A stretch of DNA of 64,000 nt from Megalonaias nervosa (Eukaryota; Mollusca; Bivalvia; Unionida; Unionidae): NCBI GenBank assembly GCA_016617855.1, contig JAECUM010003676.1, forward strand, positions 1 to 64,000, in the 5' to 3' direction. A program made the position numbers and the translations under genes. Positions within the stretch are counted from its first letter, which is position 1; each line of letters begins with the position of its first letter. This document shows positions 41,901-53,900 of this stretch, piece by piece. The notes beneath the pieces are model-generated. The model saw nothing but the letters and a program-made list of their open reading frames with translations. It did not search any database and was not told the DNA's origin.

Positions 41901-44900
41901 AAACAATTTAAAAGTCACTGGCAGAATGAAACCTGATAATACTTATGTGTGATTTCCTGTTCCCTTTTTGGGATTTAAAAGCAGAATCTCCTTCTCTCAT
42001 TTTAAAGTGACAATAAATTAAACTCTGTATATTTTGTGAAACACCTAAATAGTCTCAGTATTCTTCAATCAAAAATCTTGAATCTCTCGCAGTACATGTG
42101 ATTCCATTTTAGCGGGCGAATCTTTGAATATTAAATGGCATTGTGTACAACTTAAAAACAAAAACCTGCGATATGTACTGCAACTGAGTCAACATGCTGT
42201 AGTGCCTGTCCACGATTACATAATTATCTTGCTCTGACTTCTAACAGGGGCAACAAAACTTAATCTGTCCACTACAAGCCACAACGTGGGTGATCCAAAA
42301 TGACCATGAAGTCCTGTCCATGATGGACACAGCGTGAAAAGGATTAAGGTCCACCATGAGAATGTGGATTTTCTTTAAAACACAATGTGTGTACTGAATG
42401 TTCTAAAAGCAACTGTTTCAAAGTTTTTCAAGTTCTTGTATTTTTATTCATATTTAATGACACAGCATCATTTATTTCAGTTGGATGCTTGATGTCAAAG
42501 TTGGTCAATTCTGTATCCTTTGTATAAATCTAAATGGCTTCCAAGCTAGTACACTTTCTGACAAAACTGGTCCAATTCTGCTAATGTTCTGCTCCAGTTT
42601 TTGGAAAATTGTTGAAAGGGGCAAGATGCAGGATAAAATTGTTTGCTCTACAGCTCTTACAATGTTGAGAAAGTCAACATTCAGATATATAGTTTCATCT
42701 ACTTGCCTCGATTGACAGTTAATGCTAATCACAGTCAGGAAAATTAACTGATGTGTGAAGCAGAATGCTGATGAAAATGACTGCTTCTCTGTGCTGGCAA
42801 AATGTACTTGAAATAATTTTACACCCATTATGTCACCACTGATCATTGATTAACAGTTTAATTATATAGGCTTGGACTAAAACTTTGATCCAACCATTAT
42901 GGGTGTTTAATCATGCACTCACTTTGTCACAATCAGCTGCAAGAACGAGCTTTACCTCTTTGTCTGATCCTCACCCTCTCTCTGTCTCCTAATTGCATTT
43001 AGTTTTATTCAACAATTATTCATGACACCATTGTAGCAATTTATAAATGTATAAAACTGTTTCTAATTTCTGTTACTTTGTTCTATGTTGGCATTGTGAC
43101 TGTCAAATTGGTTTCATTTCAACATACATGCACATTCTAATATGTAAAAATTTAAGGTGACATGGTAGTAGTAAATACAAGCAAATAATCTTGATAATCT
43201 GCACCTGGATCACTGATGTTTTACAGTAATTGGGACTGGATCACTTGTGTTTTACAGTAATTGGGACTGGATCACTGATGTTTTACAGTAATTGGGACTA
43301 GATCACTCATGTTTTACAGTAATTGGGACTGGATATAGGTGCAAACTTTGTCAACTGACACTAATTACAATGGGACCTGTAAGTCAACATAGTCAATCCA
43401 TAAAAAGAAATAAAATGTTTCCTCGCTGGTGTCCATTCTTCTAGTTGTATATAAAAACTGGATGTACCCTACATTGACTTTAGGTCCCAATTTAGGAGAG
43501 AACTGTTACCTTGTGTAAACTCTGTCCTCTCTGTTCTGATCTGACCTCCATCTGTGGGGAAGAGGGTTGTGGTGATCCCTGATACATGTATCAGGTTGTT
43601 CCCTACATCATATCCAGTAAACTGCAAATGCAACATACAATCATGAACATAAAAATCAGGCAACTTTGTAGGATTAAGGAAAAGAAAAAAAAATGGCAGA
43701 TATTATAACTTGTGTAAAGAGTCGGTAATTTTAAGTAATGTTGCATAAACATAACAAAGAAGCTCATAATAATTCTATAATAGTGCCCAATAGAGAGTCA
43801 TCCCATGTTTTCCCTGGGCTAGATAAATCTATCTTATCACAGTGTTTAAAAACTTCACATACAGAAAGGACTGTTTATATTTCACAGGGGACTGGGATTT
43901 TCATAATGCTATAACCAAGAAATGTTATATCCCAATTCAAATTTAGTTTGCAAAATGTTTATGTTTGTATCCATAATTAGATACATGTCAATGACTTTGA
44001 ATATACATGTAGTAAAAAGTTTTACCATCTGTTCAAAGTGTCAGTATACATCTACCAGCTGGAAAGAAGTTGTCCATTGTCATCTGTTGTTTTACTAATC
44101 TGTGATTTTTTTCTTGATGTTTTCTGATGACATGTAAATGCTCATACAAAATATCATGTGTGTCACTCTAAACTCACATGTACAAGCTAATGTATACTAT
44201 GTTATCGAGAACCTCAATGGCTCCGGGTACATCAAAATCATCATTTTCATCATCACTTCCAGAAGCAGAAAAATTGTGGTCATCACCAATTTCACAAACA
44301 ATATTTTCAATTGTTGGTATTATAGATTTGACAGTGTCAACATTGGAATTAAGATAATCCAAGAAATCAACATCCTCACTACCCAAGTAGGCATAGCACA
44401 CTACATACTGTAGTGAGGAGACCATCATTATCATCATTGTTATTGCTGGTAACGACACATGTTTGCTCACTAAACTTTGCCTTAGCAAAATGGTTTGCAA
44501 CACCACCTGTGGAAACTAACTTTTTCTTGTATAATATGTTTCTTTGATAATACGTACCTGATCATAATACATTAGGAGAACTACTCCTACCTCACAAATC
44601 CAGCCGCTGGATGTGTGAGGTAGTAGTAGTTCTCCTCAGAGTATTAAGATCGGGTAATGTTGAAGACGAAATATTGCACCATGTATGAATATTGCACCAT
44701 GTGGACGCTATATTTATTTCAAACTCAATACTTTTGTCAAGGAACATGTGATATAAAAAGTACAAAACAAATCATTTCTAGTCATGCTTTAATTGCTCTG
44801 AACCAGCAACCTGCAATTTTAAATTACCGATTATGAGTGAGTCCTGATTATCACACAAGCTACCTTGCAACTTTGTTTTTGCCAATATGAATGATGTGTG

Positions 44901-47900
44901 ATTATCATACCTTTGTTACTTGCAGGCTTTGTCATGACTGTCATTTAAACAAAACACATTGTTTATCTGGCTTTGGTATGTCCAGTGATCAAAATGTTAG
45001 AACTGAGCTAATTTTCTGTGAAGGACCACATAAATCAAATGTTATAACCAATTAAATGCTGTACGAAAGGAACATTATGTTGTTGTTTTAGGGTTTAATG
45101 CCATTTTGCAGCACAAGTTAGGCTATACATGGCAGCCAGTATTAATTGTGGAGGATGAACCCAGGGAAAACCCTGGAAAGAACCACCGACCCACGAGAAG
45201 CTACCGGCAAGCTTTCTCACATACCCACATTGGTCAAGCCTGAGACTCAAACCCATGCAGAGAGGTGAGATGGCAGTGATCTGTAATGGACAGCACTTTA
45301 GACCACTCAGCCACTTGGGACCCCAAGAAAGGAACATTATAACAAAGTCTTTAATTAGGAATTTGGCTGCGTGAATTTAAACATTCTAATAACAAAAATA
45401 TTGTATCCAATAATGTAACAGACAATCTTCACTGAATTTCCTTTTTGATGACACTTATGCACATGGTTTAACAGACAAATTTTACACTGACTATACCTTT
45501 TCTGCAATGTTTTAGCCCTAAAATTAGACATGCGATGGGGCAAGAAAATTTTTATTTTCCCCACATCATTGTCCCTGATCAGTCTTATCCTCTTATCCAC
45601 CAATGTTTGATTCTGCAACCTGCCCACACACAAGAGAAACATTTTATTAATTCCAAGCTCATAACTTTGGTCTGCTGGGAGTGTATAATAGACAAAATTT
45701 TCATAAAACATGTTGTCTATTATATGCCAATAACTGCTTGTCAATCAAATTTAATTTCTAACTGACACAAGAATGAGATTAATCATATGACGGTTATGTC
45801 ACTAATATTGTCTTCTATCCTGATAGGTCGTAGTATGACATGATTTTAATAGCATGATGTACTGGTGTTAATATTTATCTATGTAATGTGATAATCTTTT
45901 ACCGGCCAATATTTTTCTGGTGGCTGAGGCTGCTGGTCTGCTGGCTGCTGCTCAGTGGTAGTGGGCTCCTGCTGCGAAGAGGACTTTGACTTGGCACTAC
46001 CACGAGACCCTGGCTTCTTATCCTTCTCTTTCTCTTCATCCTTCTGCAAGAGACAAAATGTGTACATGTGTAGGTGGGGATAATAATACACTATTTCCTC
46101 ATCTTCATCTTAGCTTGCCCAGATAACTTAAAAACCCATTTATAACATAGAGGTAATTATGAATTTCAATTATTTTCATTGAAAAGGCAAAACAACCTCA
46201 TATGTACTTAATGTGAAAAATCGTGATTGAATTTGGCAAATAAATCATTGATTTTATCATTAAAAATTATGGTTACTGCACAGAAATAGTGAATTTTATT
46301 TTCAAAAAGAGCATAATTTAAAAAGGAAATCAGATTAAAACAGAAACATTTTCTCAATAAATAACACAATATACCACTAAATATCAATAGTGACAATGTT
46401 CATAAATGCCTACCAGAAGCAAAACTGCAAGAAATAAATACCAATGAAAGAAATCTTGTCAAGTGAAATTTGCATTTAACTTAATCTTTTAATTTCATCT
46501 CAACACAATCATCATAAATTTGATAAGCCCTCTTCTATTTGGACATGAAAACATCAAATGAGAGTCAAGGCAATGCTAAAAATGTGAGATCCTAATCAAG
46601 AATTTACTCAGTGGCTAAGTTGGATTTATTTTGACCCAAATTAAGTCCCTCATACTCTCTCACACTCTTACTTATGCAACAATCAATGTTCACAGACACA
46701 CTGCTCATGAACTATCAATGGAGGGGTGCGTAAATAATACTACTAATGATAATAATACAGAACTCAAATGGCTGACCTACTAGAGTACAGTAAAAACTGT
46801 TATGAGCGACCTTTGCTATGAGCGACCACCTGTCATTTCCAACCACAATCGTAATGCATGGATTGATTTTATTATATAAACGCTCTGTTATGAGCGACCA
46901 CCTGCTGAATGTGACCAGCGACCATGATATCTTGGCAAAATATGCATTTCGACAATACTATGTACAATCGCATCACAAAAATGAAGATAAACTCAACCGA
47001 CCTTTATTTAATCCCTGTAAGAACGAACTCTCATACTGTTCTAAATATTAAAAAAAAAATAGGCTGGCTACCGATGTCTGAATATTTTAGCTATGCTTAT
47101 AGTGTTTTATAGTTTCTGTCGTAAACCAGACTAAAGTATAAGTAGATTATTCCCTAGTCTGATTCCCTGCTTCGCATGCTCCCTGAGTTGTTCTCCGCTA
47201 TTCGTTTAAGGGTGAGCAATGCAGGGAGCATATAAAGCAGGGAACCAGACTAATTATTCCTGCACTTAGCCTGCTTCCCAGCATTATCCTAGGACCCTGC
47301 ATCCATATGAACTAACGTATCGCGAGAACAGACAAACACCACTGACCTGTATGTAATCAATTGTTACAACGACTGCTTGATTAGTAATGATTGTTCTGAT
47401 CAAAAACAAACATAAAAAGAATATTAAAAAAAAAGGATTGTTGCTACCGGTGATAAATGTTACAGTCCGTAAACTAAGCTAATGTACATGTCATGAATTG
47501 CCGTTGTAGTGCCAAAGTTGACGTAGTGGTCACATATATTGCCTTTAGAGTTAATCCGTATTGCCAGAGGTGAATAAGGTAATTGTCTATTAAACCAGCA
47601 AGAGAGAATCGTTTGCGGGATTTGATTGATAGTGCTCAAGACTTGTGATGTTTGTTGTTTTTCCCCCCGTTGTTAAGTGATTACATCCCAATCACAAAGC
47701 TGTCATCTATTCAAGTTGGTGCGACCGGGTTACACACTTTGCTTATGGAGTTAATCCCTGTATATCATCTTTGAATGAAGACGTTGACTTTTGTCTCTGA
47801 GTAAATGGTTCTGTTTCTGGATGAGATAATTGTTTCATTTTATTTCATTAATTGTTAGATATACAATGCACATGACATTGTATAGATTTGTTATATTTTC

Positions 47901-50900
47901 CCACCGCCCAGTCAAAACCGTCTTTACTTTCGATATTACAACTAATAATTTTAACACCTAGAACCTTAATAACAACAGACGAACCTCCAACTAAAAAGAG
48001 ACAAATTTTAAGGCTGGAGAAAATAATTATTGTAACTGAAAGAAGTGAAAAAGAGCAAACCACTAGCAAAAGAGCAGTTTAAACGTCGGTAAAACAAACT
48101 TAGGTTGTTATAAAGGAAAAACAGTAATTCAGAAACGATTTCATATGCTAAAATATGTGATCTTCAGATGTAAATGTGATTTATGATGAATGATAGAAGT
48201 ATATCTTTATTGCTATATAATTTTGTTGTTAGATGAATGCATACAATATTTTAGCAAGCACTATTAATAAAGCATAGATTATATGTACAGTGATTGTGGT
48301 TATTTTTCTTGAAATTGTTCTGAAACTGGACCTTGGAAACTGGTCTTTTTCTACAAACCTGCTATGAGAGACCACCTGTCTTGAGAGACCACTTTTTGTT
48401 GGCAGAAGGGGCGGTCTCTCATAACAGGTTTTACTGTACTAGAAACAATTACTGCAGTCTTTTTACTGTTATGGTACCAAAAACAATTGCTGACAGAATA
48501 CAATAGTAGCTCATTAGAGACCTTAGGTAATTTCTGGTGTTCTATATACAGCATGTTAAGACAACAGTATCAAATATCAAATAAATATTTGTCACTTTTT
48601 ATATTTTAATCATAAGGTTGACAGTAATACTGTCTTATTTTCAGCATCACATTATAATTAAGGGTGCTATAATAAAGCAGAACTAAATTATTCAGATGTG
48701 AAATCAGCTGATTAGAAAAGTTATAAACTGTGAAACAATAGCCCAAAACCTATATTTTTTATACCATGCTCTGGCAACATAAACTGTGAAACAATAGCCC
48801 AAAACCTATATTTTTTATACCATGCTCTGGCAACATTTTGGATGATTTTGTTTACCAAAGATGCTGACAGCCAATGAGATCACATTTTTCATGTCTGATT
48901 TACTGACAAAAATAAATTTAAAAAGTCAACACAAGCAATTATTTTCTAAGTACCTTTTTAGGTGATTTTGATCTTTTGGCACTCTTCACTCTTTCTTTCT
49001 CCTCTTCATCAGCCTTCAGTCTGTCCTGCTCAATTTTCCAGGCCTTTAGAGAGCCTTCACGGATAAACAAATTACTGCCAGCAGAAGATGGACGGTCCTG
49101 ACTGCTGGAACGGGAACCTTTGGGACTTTTGGGACTCTTGGATCGACCTGTAATTTAAATAATGTCATATGTTTCATTCATCAATGATGAAGACTATTAT
49201 CTAATTGCTAATCTATTGAAATTATGTGCAATACAAAGCTTCTCCATTAACAATTACAGTGTAAAAAAAATTAACAAATATAAACCATGCAATGTTTCAG
49301 CTGGATGTCATGAGTCTAAAAGTGAACTTTAATTATTGTACTAATCTGGATTGAAAGATCTTGATATCAAAATTGTTCTCCTCAAATTAGGTTAAGACTA
49401 ATTGAGATCCAAGAGGTTTTGAAAGGGTTGTTGAATGGTTTTGGCACTCTGTACCATTATGACAATTCACTATACAATTCTGTATATTATCCTTAGACCT
49501 ACTGGCTCAGTCGACACATATGTATCATACCAGTCTAACAAAACAGATCCACATACCTGAACTTTTTATTTGTTGTGATGCTTTGCTATGGTCAATTTAT
49601 GTCTTAACTGTAATTTGAACTACAGTGGCCACCCCTTCTGCACCAGAAAAGTGGGTGTATAAGATGGGTGGTCCTTCCAGAGGTGGACTATATTTGCGAG
49701 AAGTATATGTATGTGTATGTAGTAAGAAAGCTACATATAACTTTAAAGCTTTTAATATCTTCATTTAAAAGTAGCATTATATATTGAAAGGTTCTTCATG
49801 TCTTTAAAACAGATTTACTTGAAGTTAAAATACATTATTAGTTCTTATTCCTAATTTTGAAATGTGAGTGGGGTATTGTTGGCATGTGCATTGCAAAATC
49901 ATTCAAAAATGTCATTGAAATCTTGGTACATACATTGTTTGGCACCTAGAATCATTCTTTACCATTTCCTCTATTTTCCCACTGTTACAGAGTGTTCTCC
50001 ATATTTGTTACAATGTTGTTTATTTGTTATTTACCCAACATAAAACTTTTCAGCAAGAATTCCTGAACTCTCCCCATTGTCATCGAGTTGAATAACTTTT
50101 ACTTTTCTTCCATATAAAACATATTTATTCTCCATTTATGTGATGATGTTAGAGTTTGTAATGATTTATTCCTATGTTGGCAAATGTACAGTACTGCAAT
50201 TTAATTATGCAGATGAAACTTTTGTAAAGTAGACGAAACACCTTATTTATAAAGGAAGTGATACATGTACCGTCACATGAATTTTCGGTCTCTGTCTGGT
50301 ACCCTTTTTTGTTAAAGGTTAATTTCTCTATATGTGTTAATCCACAAAATTTGTATTTTGCCTATGCTGACCATGTTATGAGCTTGACAATTACATCTGG
50401 TCATAATCATGAAAGAGATGAACTCAACCACTGTGTGAAGCCCAAAACTCTATCACAACACTGTTGACCCCAATTCCTATAAATGTTGGCATTGATAGAT
50501 AATGATATAATATTAACCTTAGTGGTACATGTACTTTAGCCAACACTTCTTTCAATAATGAAAACCTGACATCAGGAAACATCAGTAAAGATAATCAAAT
50601 TACTTACCTTGCCATATCAATATTAAATATTGGCTCTGTACACATATTAAAATAAAATGTGGCTACTTGTGAGCGGTAAATTTTACATTTTTGCACTAAT
50701 ATGTTGGGTGATGGTTATGTTTGAGGGTTGGACTTTCCTGAGGGGTACTTTTAAACACAAACTCATTAGTGCCAAGGGATTCTGGCTGTAAAAAGTGGGT
50801 GGCTGCTGGTAAAGATGGTCATTCATGAAGGGGACCAATGTGTGTACAACTCTTCCAAAAATGTGTTGATGTGTTTTTGTAAAATGTAAAATTTTCCAGG

Positions 50901-53900
50901 CTCATTGGAGCTCTTTGATTATCAAATTCTTCAGTTTTGGAGGTTATTAGTTCCAGATTATTTGTGTGCTAATGAAAATTATCATTTTTTCTAAATATCC
51001 TTTTCAGAAAATTAATATCAAGGCCAGTTCAATGCCAGTTAGAAGCTGGCTAGGCAAACTAGGTTTCATTCAATCCTTGCTTGTAAATAATGAACACCTA
51101 TGTAATAATGCAGAGGTATTTTCTTTTATAGATAACAAATATTGGCTGCAGTTCTTATGTGTTCTTTTTCATTGTGTAGATATGCTGCCATCAGAGATAG
51201 TTACACACAAAGGAATAGTTGTGTCAGATGCAAGTTTCTGACTATTGAGTTACCATTTTTGGTAAACGTGTCACCTTTCTAATACATATGCACCCAGAGA
51301 ACCGAAACAATGGCATCACTAATAGAACTAAATTATGCACCTTAGCCCTGAAAACTGGCTTGCCTTTTCATTTGAAAGTAAAGTTTGATTATAATGTGTA
51401 TTGCATGTAAAATTAATGTTGCCCTCTCCGCATACTAATACACAACTCGGAACTGTATAGACAAGGTGATATAATGGCAAGAATATACTGATACCTTGGA
51501 GACATAAAATCTTCAGATTTGATACCTGCATGCCTCCAGTTCTCTCAACAAAAGGATTAAAAAAAGTTGGACAGGCCAGAGGAACTCAGGCTATAATTAG
51601 GGTAATGAAAGCATCACAGTCTAAAGGTAATCTATTCAATCACCTGTTTTCGAGTATGAGTAGAACACTCCTTACTTTATGCTCAAACTTTTGTTTTCCA
51701 TTGGCTAAAAGAAACACATACATCATGTCTATAAATTATGTGTACTGTTGAAATTTATTAACAATTTTGAAAATATTCTGAAAAACTGGAGGGTCAGGAT
51801 ATTTAGATTATTAATGGTAATAATGGTAAAAATTGTTAGCAAATTAGCATTGTCACACAAATGTCATTTTATCACCAAAATGTTGAAAGGATTTGTCTAC
51901 AGCTTTGATGTAACAAATGGTCAGAATCACACAAATTTTGGGCTTTTTTAACACTTCTTTATATTTCCACCTACATGTACATATCAAGTTTCAATGTAGT
52001 TGAGCAAATGTAAGTAGGATTTAATTTTGGAGTTTTGAGTCTGATGTTTATATCATGACTATGGGGCCTATTATTTATATCATGATGATGAGACTTGATG
52101 TTTATATCATGACTATGGGACCTAATGTTTATATCAGGTCTTTGAGGCCTGACATTTATATCATGATTATGAGACCCAATGTTTATATCATTACTACAAG
52201 GCCTAATGTTTATATCATGACTATGAGGTATCATGTTTATATCTTGACAATGAGGTCTGATGTTTATATCATGACTATGGGACCTATTGTTTATATCATG
52301 ACTATGAGGCCTGATGTTTATATCATGACTAGTGGGTCTATTGTTTTTGTCATGACTATGAGACCTGATGTTTATATCATGATAATGGGATCAATTGTTT
52401 ATACCATAACTATTGGGCCTGGTATATATATCATGACTATGGGACTTCTTGTTTATATCATAACTATTTGGCCTGATGTTTATATGATGACTATGAGGCT
52501 TCATGTATACACCACGATTATAAGGTCTGATGTTTATATCATTACTACAGGGCCTAATGTTTATATCATGACAATGAGGTCTGATGTTTATATCATGACT
52601 ACAGGGCCTAATGTTTATATCATGACTATGAGGCCTGATGTTTATGTAATAATTATGGGGCTTGATGTTTATATTATGACTATGGGGACTGATGTTTATA
52701 TCAATAATGCCTATGTCAAGATTGTTTCCCATGATTTGCTACTATGCATTGACACTTGGTTATCTTCACCTAATTTCCATTTCTTTTCTTTTACTTTACA
52801 GTTTTAGTTGCAGCATAACCTAATATGAAAAAAATTTGTTTATATCATAGCCCAATACAGTGCAACCTTGCCTACAACGCAGAACACTTCTATGGTATCA
52901 ATCAACCAAAATATAAGTAAAGACCATCATACTGGACACAGTCTCACACTGCTGATTGTTGACACTTACTTCCTGATCTTTTAGCAGATTTTTGGCGAAC
53001 TTTTTCTGCTGCCTTTTCTGCAGCTTCCTCCTCCTCACGCATCTTCTCAAGTTCCCTGGAAAGCATGACAGCCTGGTACTTGGCCTCCTCTTCCTTGGTC
53101 CAGTCTCGTATCGACTCCTCCACATAATCCAAGTAATTCCTGGGGAAAAGCAAAATGTCAAATAAATCCTCAAAAATAGGTGACCGTCATAAATTATAGC
53201 AGCAGTGGTCAATCTCCACCATATAACTGAGGTCCATGCATGCAAAAATTGATTATAGCAAGTATGGTAATATACCATTGTATGGTAATATATTACTGAA
53301 TGGTAATATACCAATGTATGGTAATATATCATTGTATTGGTAATATACCATTGTATGGTAATATACCATTGTATGGTAATATATCACTGAATGGTAATAT
53401 ACCATTGTATTGGTAATATATTACTGTATGGTAATATAACATTGTATGGTAATATATCATTGTATTAGTAATATATTATTGTACTGGTAATATATAATTG
53501 TATGGTAATATATCATTGTAGGGTAATATATCACTGTATGGTAATATTCTATGCTTTATGAGTGATGTGTATGCATCTTTGTGTCTAAAATACTCCTGTT
53601 GATTTACTTGTATTTGCTTCTAGTTGACTGTCTGTCAGAGTATTAGTTCTTCTGAGCTAATATTACTTGTAATATCTCACATTAAATAAAATTTTCTTAG
53701 TTTTTAGTCTTAGGCCTTCTAAAGGACACAAACGTTACAAACTATACTTATTTTTAAGGTGGACAAGAATCTAATAAATATTATACTGAAAGGTCAAACT
53801 TCCAGGTCAATGCCTGTGGTTTGCATATGGTTTTTGAAACAGTCATTTGTTGTACAAACCTGAATCCCAAATTTGAGTGGAGTTCTGTATGCCAGTCTAC

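Larger units (their letters stand above)
39397..43509. other. SPAG17: SPAG17 intron 8 (about 4.1 kb)
   Basis: Contains a tRNA-like fragment on the minus strand at about 40145-40222 (CTCAGCTGGTCATGCATTAG), a repeat head at 41072-41180, a CpG-richer block at 41400-42310 and a 31-bp array at 43206. No exon was seen. Confidence 0.7.
43622..45902. other. SPAG17: SPAG17 intron 7 (about 2.3 kb)
   Basis: Contains the let-7-seed hairpin and a complete SINE. The minus-strand frame at 44174-44506 (110 codons, Asp/Glu-rich) is not bounded by splice sites that fit the gene. Confidence 0.7.
46788..48436 (+). mobile_element. Internally deleted pogo-type transposon
   Basis: The left end CAGTAAAAACTGTTATGAGC and right end (inverse CAGTAAAACCTGTTATGAGA) are flanked by TA on both sides. 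Subterminal words (ATGAGCGACCACCTG / ATGAGAGACCACCTG) repeat inside each end. CpG content is higher than in surrounding intron, so it is fairly young. It carries only the start of a transposase (47888-48082) and a nested MITE. Confidence 0.85.
46044..48953. other. SPAG17: SPAG17 intron 6 (about 2.9 kb)
   Basis: More than half is the pogo-type element at 46788-48436. A perfect 56-bp duplication follows at 48725. Confidence 0.75.

Noticed and set aside
44174..44506. 110-codon acidic minus-strand frame as an extra SPAG17 exon
   Set aside because: Exons 7 and 8 already join in phase 0 with family-consistent sequence (YWPFTGYDVGN); this frame has no matching splice pair.
45095..45337. 80-codon minus-strand frame
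   Set aside because: Entirely within a SINE copy.
52055..52807. 250-codon plus-strand frame, the second longest in the window
   Set aside because: Nine-residue repeat from a 27-bp minisatellite; antisense to the gene and without exon signals.
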